From positions 62,001-126,000 of the forward strand of contig NZ_BLPF01000004.1 of assembly GCF_011764425.1 (NCBI RefSeq): a stretch of DNA of 64,000 nucleotides. The letters run 5' to 3'. Source of the stretch: Phytohabitans houttuyneae (GTDB taxonomy: Bacteria; Actinomycetota; Actinomycetes; Mycobacteriales; Micromonosporaceae). Both the position numbers and the translations under genes were made by a program. Below are positions 55,025 through 64,000 of the stretch, one piece after another (positions within the stretch are counted from its first letter, which is position 1; the number at the start of each line of letters is the position of its first letter). The notes beneath the pieces were generated by a model. That model was not told the origin of the DNA. It saw nothing but the letters and a program-made list of their open reading frames with translations, and made no database searches.

Positions 55025-55525
55025 GTGAGCATGTTCCGCCGGCACGGAGAGCACTGCGTGGCGACGTTCGCCCCGGACGAGGTGCGCGTGCTGCGCAAGG
55101 TGGCCTCGGAGGTCGTGGGGCTGCTCAGCGAGGGCTTCGACCACGAGGACCCGGTGGTCGAGCGGCTCTTCCCGGACATCTACCCGGAGGATCCGCACAA
55201 CTCGGCCGAGTTCCGGCGGTACACCGAGGGCGACCTGAAGACCAGCAAGATCGACCAGGCCGGCGCGATCCTGGCCGTCCTCCCCTCCGACGGGGGCGGC
55301 GAGGTGCGGCTCGACTGGGACACCGCCGAGGCCTGGCTGCGGGCTCTCAACGACGCCCGGCTCGCGATGGGCGTGCGCCTGGAGATCAAAGCCGAGACAG
55401 ACCTGGGCGAAGAGCTGGACGAGGCCGTCCTGCGCGACCCGACCTCGTCCCGCGTCTTCCAGCTCTCGGTGTACGCATACCTCGGCTACCTGCAGGAATC
55501 CCTGCTCAACGCCCTCACCGACTAG
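55025..55525 (+). CDS. DUF2017 protein
   Basis: A 166-residue acidic helical protein (EVRVLRKVASEVVGLLSEG; FPDIYPEDPHNSAEFRRYTEGDL; AEAWLRALNDARLAMGVRLEI; YAYLGYLQESLLNALTD). DUF2017 is conserved next to clpS in actinobacteria and has no defined role; conservation of the pair suggests a link to Clp proteolysis. GTG start at 55025. Confidence 0.92.
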   Translation: MSMFRRHGEHCVATFAPDEVRVLRKVASEVVGLLSEGFDHEDPVVERLFPDIYPEDPHNSAEFRRYTEGDLKTSKIDQAGAILAVLPSDGGGEVRLDWDTAEAWLRALNDARLAMGVRLEIKAETDLGEELDEAVLRDPTSSRVFQLSVYAYLGYLQESLLNALTD

Positions 55526-55588
55526 TCACACGCGCCGCGCTTCGCTTGAGAGGCAACTCGCGGCCGGACCCGCCTCCCGGCGGCGGCG

Positions 55589-56443
55589 TCAGCCGAGCAG
55601 GGCCAGCTCGCCGGCGGTCAGCCGCAGGTCGACGGCGGCCGCCGAGTCCTGGATGCTCGCCGGGCGGGAGGCCCCCGGGATCGGGACGACGACCGGCGAC
55701 TTCGCCAGCATCCAGGCAAGGCACACCCGCTGCGGGCTGACCCCGTGCGCGGCCGCCACCTCGGCGAACGGGGCGAAGCGGCTGCCCAGCTCGCCGGCCT
55801 GGGTGATGCCACCCAGCGGGGACCAGGGCAGGAACGCGATGCCGAGCTCGTCGCAGAGGTCCAGCTCCGGCTCCGAGCTGCGGAAGGCGGGCGAGAACTG
55901 GTTCTGCACCGAGACGAGCCGGCCGCCGAGGATCTCCTGGGAGAGGCGGATCTGATCGGGGTTCGCGTTCGAGATGCCGGCCATCTGGATCTTGCCGGCG
56001 TCGAGCAGGTCGCGGATCGCGCCGACCGACTCCTCGTAGGGGGTCTCCGGGTCGGGGCGGTGGAACTGGTACAGCCCGATCGCGTCCACACCCAGCCGCT
56101 TGAGCGACGCCTCGCACGCCTCCCGGAGGTACTCCGGCCGCCCGTCGAGCGTCCAGCTGCCGTCGCCGGGGCGCAGGTGGCCGCCCTTCGTGGCGACCAG
56201 CACGTGCGACGTGTCCCCGCCGTAGCTGGCCAGCGCGCGGGCGATCACCGTCTCGTTGTGGCCGACGTCGTGCGCGTACAGGTGGTAGGCGTCCGCGGTG
56301 TCGATCAGGTTCACGCCGGCGTCGAGGGCGGCGTGGATCGTGCGGACGGAACGCTCCTCGTCGGGGCGCCCCTCGATGGACATCGGCATGCCGCCGAGCC
56401 CGATCGCGCTGACCTCGACGTCTCCGATACGGCGAAACTCCAT
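55589..56443 (-). CDS. Aldo/keto reductase
   Basis: A 284-residue AKR barrel: SAIGLGGMPMSI, LIDTADAYHLYAHD (Asp and Tyr of the tetrad), VLVATKGGHLRP (Lys), YQFHRPDPE (His), and the NADP-binding VVPIPGASRPASIQD. Converts aldehydes or ketones with NADPH; substrate unknown. ATG at 56443 is preferred over GTG at 56452. Divergent from a LysR gene across a dyad. Confidence 0.92.
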   Translation of the reverse strand: MEFRRIGDVEVSAIGLGGMPMSIEGRPDEERSVRTIHAALDAGVNLIDTADAYHLYAHDVGHNETVIARALASYGGDTSHVLVATKGGHLRPGDGSWTLDGRPEYLREACEASLKRLGVDAIGLYQFHRPDPETPYEESVGAIRDLLDAGKIQMAGISNANPDQIRLSQEILGGRLVSVQNQFSPAFRSSEPELDLCDELGIAFLPWSPLGGITQAGELGSRFAPFAEVAAAHGVSPQRVCLAWMLAKSPVVVPIPGASRPASIQDSAAAVDLRLTAGELALLG

Positions 56444-56497
56444 GACACCCACCCTGGACCGGCTGCCGCGCGCGATCCAACAGAAGAAACTGCTGAG

Positions 56498-56520
56498 ATT
56501 AAGCGCATAGACTGCTTAAT
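56498..56520. promoter_or_regulatory. LysR-type operator
   Basis: ATTAAGC (56498-56504) and GCTTAAT (56514-56520) are perfect inverted 7-mers around a 9-base spacer. The dyad ends one base before the LysR start codon and 54 bases upstream of the aldo/keto reductase start, fitting autorepression and divergent activation. Confidence 0.75.
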
Positions 56521-56521
56521 C

Positions 56522-57403
56522 GTGGAGCTGCGGCATCTGGAGTACTTCGTCGCGGTCGCGGAGGAGCAGCATTTCACCCGGGCGGCCGAGCGTATGCGCG
56601 TGGCCCAGTCGGGGCTCTCGGCGTCGATCCGGTCGCTGGAGCGGGAGCTGGGCGCGCCGCTGTTCGTCCGGTCGACCCGGCGCGTGGAGCTCACCGAGGC
56701 CGGCCGGGCGCTGCTGGCCGAGGCGCGGCGCACGCTCGCCAGCGCCGACGCGGCCCGGCAGGCGGTGGCCGCGGTCAAGGGACTGCTGCGCGGCACGATC
56801 GCAGTCGGGGCGGAGCAGTGCCTGGGCGTGGTCGACGTGGCACGCCTGCTCGCCGACTTCCGCGACCGGCACCCCAACGTCGAGATCATGCTGCGCCAGG
56901 GCGCCTCGGCCGACCTCTGCGCCGACCTGCGGTCCGGCCGGCTCGACATGGGGTTCGTCGCCACCGACGGCAAGCCGCCGGAGCAGCTGGACCTGATCCC
57001 GCTCGCCGCCGAGCCGATGATGGTGGTTTGCCACCCCGCGCACCGTTTCGCGGACAGCGCGGCGGTCGACTGGGACGAGCTGGAAAAGGAGATCTTCGTC
57101 GACTTCCACCGCGGGTTCGGCGCCCGGGAGGTGACCGAGGAGGAGTGCGCCGCCCGGCGGCTCTCTCGGCGCGTGGCGGTCGAGGTCAACGACGTGCACA
57201 GCCTGCTCGACTTCGTCGGCGCGGGGCTGGGAGTGGCCGTCGTGCCGCGCCCGATCGCCCGCAAGCGGCCGGCCCAGGTGCGTGCCGTGCCGCTGACCGC
57301 CGCTTCCGCGTACACCTGGCGGGTCTGGGTGGCACTGCCCGCCGGCCGCCCGGCCAGCCCGCCCGCGGCGGAGCTGTTGCGCCAAGCACAGCTCGGCGAT
57401 TGA
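56522..57403 (+). CDS. LysR-family transcriptional regulator
   Basis: A 293-residue LTTR: HTH at residues 1-60 (ELRHLEYFVAVAEEQHFTRAAERMRVAQSGLSASIRSLE) and a co-inducer domain with IAVGAEQCLGVVDVARLLADFRDRHPNVEI. GTG start at 56522. It likely controls the divergent aldo/keto reductase through the adjacent palindrome. Confidence 0.92.
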   Translation: MELRHLEYFVAVAEEQHFTRAAERMRVAQSGLSASIRSLERELGAPLFVRSTRRVELTEAGRALLAEARRTLASADAARQAVAAVKGLLRGTIAVGAEQCLGVVDVARLLADFRDRHPNVEIMLRQGASADLCADLRSGRLDMGFVATDGKPPEQLDLIPLAAEPMMVVCHPAHRFADSAAVDWDELEKEIFVDFHRGFGAREVTEEECAARRLSRRVAVEVNDVHSLLDFVGAGLGVAVVPRPIARKRPAQVRAVPLTAASAYTWRVWVALPAGRPASPPAAELLRQAQLGD

Positions 57404-57432
57404 GGGTCCCGACGCAAGGTATTCTGTGGGAC

Positions 57433-57921
57433 GTGCTGACCATCGATCGGGCGATCGTCGACGCGATCTTCGCCCACGCCCGCCGGGACCACCCGGACGA
57501 GGCGTGCGGCGTCGTCGCCGGCCCGGTGGGCAGCGACAAGCCGGTCCGGCACATCCCGATGCAAAACGCGGCCCGTTCGATGACCTTCTACGAGTTCGAC
57601 TCGATGGAGTACCTGAAGGTGTGGCGGGAGATGGACGACCGTGACGAGGAAGCGGTGGTGATCTACCACTCGCACACCGCCACGGAGGCATACCCGTCCC
57701 GCAGCGACGCGTCGATCGCCGGCTGGCCCGAGGCGCACTATTTATTGGTCTCCACGCGCGACCCGGCGGTGGAGGAGATCCGGTCGTTCCGCATCGTGGA
57801 CGGGGCCGTAACCGAGGAGCCGGTCCGCATCGTTGATGCGACCGTGGATCCGCATGCCGTCCAGACGTACATGTTCGGGCAGAGCCCGGCGACGGTCGAC
57901 TACGAGTGTTCCGGCCGCTGA
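57433..57921 (+). CDS. mec: JAMM (Mov34/MPN) metallopeptidase, Mec-like
   Basis: The 162-residue protein has the full JAMM zinc motif: Glu23 in DEACG, then YHSHTATEAYPSRSD giving His79, His81 and Asp92 (HxHx10D). In Mycobacterium tuberculosis the homologue Mec releases cysteine from CysO-Cys. GTG start at 57433. Next to cysO and cysM, so the same pathway is very likely. Confidence 0.93.
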   Translation: MLTIDRAIVDAIFAHARRDHPDEACGVVAGPVGSDKPVRHIPMQNAARSMTFYEFDSMEYLKVWREMDDRDEEAVVIYHSHTATEAYPSRSDASIAGWPEAHYLLVSTRDPAVEEIRSFRIVDGAVTEEPVRIVDATVDPHAVQTYMFGQSPATVDYECSGR

Positions 57922-57970
57922 GCACCCGCGCCGTTCACCGTTGTCGATCTTTCTCCGAGGAGTTTCCGTC

Positions 57971-59267
<1,297 letters not shown>

Positions 59268-59293
59268 GGCCGGCACCCGTTCCGGTGCCGGCC
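59268..59293 (+). terminator. Terminator of the mec-cysO-cysM operon
   Basis: GGCCGGCACC and GGTGCCGGCC form a perfect 10-bp stem with a CGTTCC loop, starting directly after the cysM stop codon. Confidence 0.75.
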
Positions 59294-59322
59294 GGCCCGG
59301 CCGAACCTGGGCATCGTGCCGA

Positions 59323-59745
59323 TCAGATCGCGCGTACCGTAAGCACGATCGAGGCGATCAGAGGGATCGTGGCGAGAGCCAGCATGATCCAGGGGAGGCG
59401 ACGGCGCTGGATGGACATGAACGCGCCCACCGTCAGCCCGATGCCGGCCAGACCCACGGCGATGAACGACGGCTCGTACCAGCTGGCTGGATCGCCCCGC
59501 CACATGGCGAGCACCGCCCGCGTCGCCACCAGCAGGCCGATCAGGCCGAGGCCGCTCGCCCAGGCGCACATCGCGATGAGCTTGCTGGTCGGCGGTGCGG
59601 GGTCGTCGGAGCCGGGGAGGCGGAAGGCCCGAGACGTGGCGGCCGGGGGCGAGACGGGCTCCGGCCGGGCTTCGCGCTGGATGCGCAGGCCGAGGCCCTC
59701 GACGAAGGAACGTTCCGAATTCGACTCGTCGGCCTGGGTCGACAC
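59323..59745 (-). CDS. Hypothetical membrane protein with three helices
   Basis: 140 residues with a polar, probably cytoplasmic N-terminus (1-52) and three hydrophobic segments (about 56-77, 92-110, 117-137). No family is recognised. GTG at 59745 with AGGACGG upstream. It lies between the cysM terminator and an unassigned 266-base gap. Confidence 0.6.
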   Translation of the reverse strand: MSTQADESNSERSFVEGLGLRIQREARPEPVSPPAATSRAFRLPGSDDPAPPTSKLIAMCAWASGLGLIGLLVATRAVLAMWRGDPASWYEPSFIAVGLAGIGLTVGAFMSIQRRRLPWIMLALATIPLIASIVLTVRAI

Positions 59746-60011
59746 GTGGCTACCGTCCTGTCGCGGGGTAGGGATGCGGGCTCACCCAGTGCAACGGGCC
59801 CGTATCACTCCGCGTAACGGTGACGGTCCACAACCACAGGAATCTCATGATCCCCACGCGCAATGTCACCTTGGCGACATGTTGTATCAGTTCTTTCTGT
59901 CGCGCCCTGGTCACGGCGTAGGCTGCCCAGCGTGAACGACTCGACGGTAAGGATCTTCGGGCCAACCGCCGAGGGCCTCTCGATAGCCCAGCGTGAAGTC
60001 GGGACCGCAGG
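59746..60011. other. Divergent intergenic region
   Basis: A gap of 266 bases between the divergent membrane protein and MBL genes; it must hold promoters for both, but no clear motif, RNA or repeat was recognised. Confidence 0.4.
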
Positions 60012-60758
60012 ATGCGACTGACGGTGCTCGGCTGCGCCGGCAGTTTTCCGGGCCCCGAGTCCGCCTGCTCGGCTTACCTCGTCGAGGAGGACGACTTCCG
60101 GTTGCTGATCGACTTTGGTTCGGGCTCGCTCACCGCCCTCCAGCGGTACGCCGGACTGCACGCGGTCGACGCGATCCTCCTGACCCACCTGCACTGCGAC
60201 CACATGCTCGACGCGTGTACCTACGTCGTGGTGCGGCGGTACGACCCGGCCGGCCCGCTGCCGCCCATCCCCGTGTACGCGCCGGCAGGTGCGCCCGACC
60301 GCATCGCCGCCGCGTACAGCCAGGAGGAGGGCCCGGTCGACGACGTGTACACGTTCTACGGCCTGCAGCCGGGCACGTTTCCGATCGGGCCGTTCACGGT
60401 CACGGTCGACCGCGTCAACCACCCCGTCGAGACGTACGGCGTGCGGCTGGAGTCCAAGGGGCGGGTCCTCGCGTACTCGTCGGACACGGCACCGTGCGAG
60501 CCGCTCGTGCGGCTCGCGCTCGGCGCCGACCTGTTCCTCTGCGAAGCGAGCTACCTCGATGGCATGGACAACCCGCCGGATCTGCACCTGACCGGTGGCG
60601 AGGCCGGTGAAGCGGCCACCAAAGCCGGGGTTGGCCAGCTGTTGCTGACGCATCTTGTACCCGCGTGGGGCAGCGAGGCGGACACGTTCGAGGCCGCCTC
60701 GGCCGCCTTCAGCGGCCCGGTAGAGATCGTCAGACCTGGATCTCGGTACGACATCTGA
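60012..60758 (+). CDS. Metallo-beta-lactamase fold hydrolase (RNase Z-like)
   Basis: The 248-residue protein has the HxHxDH motif (LLTHLHCDHMLD, His59, His61, Asp63, His64), VNHPVETYGVRLE, YSSDTAPCEPL, and LLLTHLVPAW. This is the RNase Z/phosphodiesterase-like branch of MBL proteins, frequently cyclic-nucleotide or tRNA hydrolases; the exact substrate is not evident. ATG at 60012. Confidence 0.9.
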   Translation: MRLTVLGCAGSFPGPESACSAYLVEEDDFRLLIDFGSGSLTALQRYAGLHAVDAILLTHLHCDHMLDACTYVVVRRYDPAGPLPPIPVYAPAGAPDRIAAAYSQEEGPVDDVYTFYGLQPGTFPIGPFTVTVDRVNHPVETYGVRLESKGRVLAYSSDTAPCEPLVRLALGADLFLCEASYLDGMDNPPDLHLTGGEAGEAATKAGVGQLLLTHLVPAWGSEADTFEAASAAFSGPVEIVRPGSRYDI

Positions 60759-60832
60759 AGTTTGCACCACTGTTCGCCGATGCGTCAGTTGGGTGTCGCC
60801 TCCCGCACCGGCGCAAACCCCACGGTGAGCGC

Positions 60833-61975
60833 ATGCGTATCGCGATCATCGCGGAGTCGTTCCCCCCGGACGTCAACGGCGTCGCGCACTCCGTCGTCCG
60901 CATCGCTGAGCACCTGGTCAGGCGCGGTCACGCACCCCTGGTCATAGCTCCGGCCCCGTCATCGTCGACCCGAGGCCTCACCGGCATGCACCCGTTTCCG
61001 GTGATCCGGGTACCGAGCATGCCGCTGCCGCGGTACCGCAGCCTGCGGCTCGGCCTGCCCGGCCCCAAGCTCACCGAGGCGCTGGTTTCGCACGCCCCGG
61101 ACATGGTCCACCTCGCCTGCCCGTTCCTGCTCGGCGCGCGTGGCGTCGCCCTCGCCCAGCAGCGGCGGATGCCCTGCCTCGCCGTGTACCAGACCGATGT
61201 GGCCGCCTACGCGCGCACGTACGTCGGCTGGGGCGAGGCCGCGGTGTGGAAGTGGATGCGTACGGTCCACAACGGCGCCGACCGCACGCTCGCCCCCTCC
61301 ACCCGCTCGGCCGCCGACCTTGTCGCACACGGGATCCAGCGGGTGTGGCTGTGGAAGCGGGGCGTCGACACCGTGCGGTTCGACCCGGCCAAGCGCAACG
61401 AGCTGGTACGCAAGGCGCTGGCCCCGAACGGAGAGGTGCTCGTCGGGTACGTCGGGCGCCTCGCCCCCGAGAAGCGGGTGGACCTGCTGGCCAAGACCTG
61501 TGACCTGCCCGGCGTGCGCGTGGTGGTCGTCGGCGACGGCCCGGCCCGCCGCGACCTGGAAAGGGCGCTGCCGAAGGCCCTTTTCCTCGGCGCCCGGCAG
61601 GGTGGCCAGCTCGCCCGGCTCTTCGCGAGCTTCGACATCTTCGCGCACACGGGACCGCACGAGACGTTCGGCCAGACGATCCAGGAGGCGTTCGCCAGCG
61701 GGCTGCCCGTGGTCGCCCCGTCCTCGGGCGGGCCGGTCGACCTGGTGACGCCCGGGGAGAACGGCACGCTCGTGCCGCCCGAGGACGGCGACGCCCTCGC
61801 GGGCGCTGTCGCCGAGCTCGCGACGGATGCCGAGCTGCGCCGCCAGTACGGCATCAACGCCCGCGCGGGCGTCGAGGGCCGCACCTGGAGCGCGGTCGGG
61901 GACGAGCTGATCGCCCACTACGAGTCGATCCTGGCCAGCCCCGGAGTCACCCGCCACGTCCGAGTCGCGGCATGA
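60833..61975 (+). CDS. GT4 glycosyltransferase (MgtA-like mannosyltransferase)
   Basis: A 380-residue GT-B enzyme: IIAESFPPDVNGVAHSVVRIAEHL, the RGVDTVRFDP hinge, VGYVGRLAPEKRVDLL and the donor motif HETFGQTIQEAFASGLPVVAP (E-x7-E). Resembles GDP-mannose-dependent alpha-mannosyltransferases of actinobacterial glycolipids. ATG at 60833; its stop overlaps the next GT4 start (ATGA). Confidence 0.88.
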   Translation: MRIAIIAESFPPDVNGVAHSVVRIAEHLVRRGHAPLVIAPAPSSSTRGLTGMHPFPVIRVPSMPLPRYRSLRLGLPGPKLTEALVSHAPDMVHLACPFLLGARGVALAQQRRMPCLAVYQTDVAAYARTYVGWGEAAVWKWMRTVHNGADRTLAPSTRSAADLVAHGIQRVWLWKRGVDTVRFDPAKRNELVRKALAPNGEVLVGYVGRLAPEKRVDLLAKTCDLPGVRVVVVGDGPARRDLERALPKALFLGARQGGQLARLFASFDIFAHTGPHETFGQTIQEAFASGLPVVAPSSGGPVDLVTPGENGTLVPPEDGDALAGAVAELATDAELRRQYGINARAGVEGRTWSAVGDELIAHYESILASPGVTRHVRVAA

Positions 61976-63144
61976 GGATCGTCAGGCTGGCGAACTTTGT
62001 CATGCCCCGCTCCGGTGGCCTCCGTACCGCCCTCCGCTGCCTCGGTGAGGGCTACCTCGCGGCGGGACACGAGCCGATCATGATCGTGCCGGGGCCCGAG
62101 ATGTCCGACGAGATGACGCCGCACGGCCGGGTGATCACGCTGCCGGGTCCGGAGGTGCCGGGCAGCGGCGGGTACCGCCTGCTGATCACCGGGCGGCGGC
62201 GGCTCTCCAAGCTGCTCGACCGCCTGGAGCCCGACCACATCGAGGTATCCGACCGCTCGACGCTGCGCTGGACCGGGCGGTGGGCCCGCGACCGGGGCGT
62301 GCCGTCGATGATGGTGTCGCACGAGAGCCTCGCCGGCCTGCTGACCGTGTGGGGCGTGCCGGAGTCGATCCGCGTGGGCTTCGCCGACCTGGCGAACAAG
62401 CGCACCGCGCGGGCGTACGACAAGATCGTCTGTACGACCGCGTGGGCCGCCGCCGAGTTTCGCCGGCTGGGCGTGGAAAACCTCGTCGAGGTGCCGCTCG
62501 GCGTCGACCTGGAGACGTTCCACCCGACCCGGCGCGACCACGAGGTGCGCGCCCGGTACGCGGCCGACGGCGAGGTGCTGCTCGTGCACTGCAGCCGCCT
62601 CTCCGGCGAGAAGCACCCGGAGATCGCCGTGGACACGGTGGCCGCGTTGCGCGCCGCGGGCGTACCGGCGGTGCTCGTGGTGGTCGGCGACGGGCCGCGG
62701 CGCGAGGCGCTGGAGCAGCGCGCGGCCGGGCTGCCGGTGCGCTTCCTCGGCTTCGTCGCCGACCGCAACGACGTGGCGAACCTGCTCGCCTGCGCCGATG
62801 TGGTGGTGGCGCCGGGCCCGGTGGAGACGTTCGGCCTCGCGGCGCTGGAGTCGCTCGCCTGCGGCAGCCCGGTCGTCGTCAACGCCGCCAGCGCGCTCCC
62901 CGAGGTGGTCGGTGCCGCCGGGATCGCCGCACCCGGTACCGGCGCCGCGTTCGGCGAGGCGGTCATCCAGCTGCTGGATCGCCCGGAGAGCCAGCGGCGG
63001 GCGGCGGCGCGGGCGCGGGCCGAGCAGTTTTCGTGGCCCGCCGCGGTGGAAGGCTTCCTTCGCGCACACGGCGCCGAGGTCCGCGAGCTGGCAAGGTCCG
63101 AGGCGAGGAGCGGGGCGGCGGGTCCGGGGAGCGCGCTGTGTTGA
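61972..63144 (+). CDS. GT4 glycosyltransferase
   Basis: 390 residues of GT-B fold: LANFVMPRSGGLRTALRCLG, VPLGVDLETFHP, LVHCSRLSGEKHPEIAVD and GPVETFGLAALESLACGSPVVV (E-x7-E). It likely extends the glycan begun by the upstream GT4, with which it is translationally coupled. Overlaps the next gene by seven bases. Confidence 0.9.
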   Translation: MRIVRLANFVMPRSGGLRTALRCLGEGYLAAGHEPIMIVPGPEMSDEMTPHGRVITLPGPEVPGSGGYRLLITGRRRLSKLLDRLEPDHIEVSDRSTLRWTGRWARDRGVPSMMVSHESLAGLLTVWGVPESIRVGFADLANKRTARAYDKIVCTTAWAAAEFRRLGVENLVEVPLGVDLETFHPTRRDHEVRARYAADGEVLLVHCSRLSGEKHPEIAVDTVAALRAAGVPAVLVVVGDGPRREALEQRAAGLPVRFLGFVADRNDVANLLACADVVVAPGPVETFGLAALESLACGSPVVVNAASALPEVVGAAGIAAPGTGAAFGEAVIQLLDRPESQRRAAARARAEQFSWPAAVEGFLRAHGAEVRELARSEARSGAAGPGSALC

Positions 63145-63989
63145 CCTTCGTCGCACTCGGCGACTCGACGACCGCGGGCTTCGGCGACCCGATGCCCGAC
63201 GGCAGCTGGCGCGGCTGGGCGGCGCTGCTGGCCGACGGCCTTGCACCGCCCGGGCAGGTGGCCTTCCACAACCTCGCGGTCAGCGGCGCGCTCGCCGCCG
63301 ACGTGGCCCGTGACCAGCTGCCGGCGGCGCTGGACCACAAGCCGGACGTCGCGGCGGTGCTGGTGGGCGTCAACGACACGCTCCGGCGGGGTTTCGACGT
63401 GTCCGCGATCGGCAACACGATGGACCATACGATCGGCGCGCTCCACCGGGCCGGCGCGCTCGTGCTCAGCGCCTGCTTCCCCGACCCGGGTCAGCTCTTC
63501 GGGCTACCCGCGCCGCTGGCCCGCCCGCTGTCGCGCCGGATAGCCGCGGTCAACGCGGTCACGCACGCGGTCGCGGCCCGAGTGCCCGGCGTGCACCTTG
63601 ACCTCAACCTGCTTCCGCAGGCGTACGACGCTCGCATGTGGAGCGTCGACCGGCTGCATCCGGGCGAGCGCGGGCACCGGCTGCTGGCGGGCTCGTTCTT
63701 CGACCTGCTCGCCCACCGGGGCGGCCCCGCGCACCGGCGCCCCGACCCCGAGCCGGGCAACCCGCTGCCGTCCCGCGCCGCCAGCGTGTGGTGGATGGCG
63801 ACGCAGGGCAGCGCCTGGCTGTACCGCCGCTCGCGCGACCTGGTCCCCTCGCTGGCCCGCATGGCCATCGCCGAGTGGTGGTACGACCTGCGTGGCATCG
63901 CCAGCCACATGGACGAGGCGATCCAGAGCGAGATCAGCACGGCGCTGGCGATGTTTTCCGACGGCGCGACCACCGGCAAGCCTGGCTGA
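63138..63989 (+). CDS. SGNH/GDSL hydrolase
   Basis: A 283-residue esterase-like protein: block I ALGDSTTAG, block III VGVNDT, and catalytic DRLHPGERGH near 168-178. The C-terminal 80 residues are a helical extension. Encoded with two GT4 enzymes, it may deacylate or acylate their glycolipid product. GTG at 63138 gives LTFVALGDS. Confidence 0.88.
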   Translation: MLTFVALGDSTTAGFGDPMPDGSWRGWAALLADGLAPPGQVAFHNLAVSGALAADVARDQLPAALDHKPDVAAVLVGVNDTLRRGFDVSAIGNTMDHTIGALHRAGALVLSACFPDPGQLFGLPAPLARPLSRRIAAVNAVTHAVAARVPGVHLDLNLLPQAYDARMWSVDRLHPGERGHRLLAGSFFDLLAHRGGPAHRRPDPEPGNPLPSRAASVWWMATQGSAWLYRRSRDLVPSLARMAIAEWWYDLRGIASHMDEAIQSEISTALAMFSDGATTGKPG

Positions 63990-64000
63990 CCGCTCCCCCG

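Overview
The window is about 72% GC by eye, uses many GTG starts and packs same-strand genes with ATGA, GTGA or TGATG overlaps. Gene content points to a filamentous actinobacterium, most likely Micromonosporaceae: mycothiol-dependent enzyme, clpS-DUF2017, the CysO/JAMM/CysM sulfur-transfer trio, LplABC-type sugar uptake without its own ATPase, and FxsC/FxsT proteins. This placement is inference; no rRNA, tRNA, CRISPR array, integrase or transposase was seen.

Layout. (1) 1-7.7 kb: a SLOG-domain membrane protein at the edge, a secreted vWA/Calx-beta protein, a MarR regulator divergent from a mycothiol-dependent enzyme, a Clp-N-domain protein behind two palindromes, a TfoX-like protein and a membrane sulfatase. 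(2) 7.7-23.2 kb: a glucuronoxylan utilisation island. It has GH67 alpha-glucuronidase on the plus strand and, on the minus strand, an operon of GH3, two ABC permeases, a lipoprotein binding protein, GH39, a DUF624 protein and GH42. A divergent LacI regulator is coupled to a CE7 acetyl xylan esterase, followed by a broken AraC gene. (3) 23.2-31.1 kb: a minus-strand cassette resembling nucleotide-centred conflict systems: KTN-RyR membrane protein, soluble SLOG protein, TIR-like FxsC, and a very large FxsT (MinD-like P-loop, TIR, NB-ARC, TPR). The FxSxx-COOH precursor and radical SAM enzyme that normally accompany FxsC/FxsT are not visible. (4) 31.2-39.1 kb: an eight-gene coupled catabolic operon (XRE-cupin regulator, M24-like protein, E1 alpha/beta, amidohydrolase, bicupin, SDR, beta-hydroxyacid dehydrogenase). 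(5) 39.1-46.5 kb: a LigD-like protein with a dead ligase module, STAS protein, glycosyltransferase, GH12-CBM2 endoglucanase behind a CebR-type operator, IclR divergent from KDPG aldolase and KDG kinase, and an FAD monooxygenase. (6) 46.7-64 kb: mostly core functions: ctaD, pncA, pncB, a LuxR/LAL regulator, a dynamin-like pseudo-GTPase, clpS-DUF2017, aldo/keto reductase versus LysR, JAMM peptidase-CysO-CysM, an MBL hydrolase, two GT4 glycosyltransferases and an SGNH hydrolase.

How they work together. The xylan island would deacetylate (CE7), de-branch (GH67) and hydrolyse (GH3, GH39) imported oligosaccharides under the LacI protein; kdgK and eda 20 kb away could consume uronic acid derived from GH67. 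The 23.6-31.1 kb cassette is the best candidate for a poorly described system.

Caveat on sequence quality. At least eight otherwise normal genes are each interrupted by what looks like a single missing base, mostly in short C runs of the coding strand. I treat these as probable consensus errors and annotate the restored gene span. The AraC gene is different, having both a frameshift of the other sign and an in-frame stop, and is called a pseudogene.
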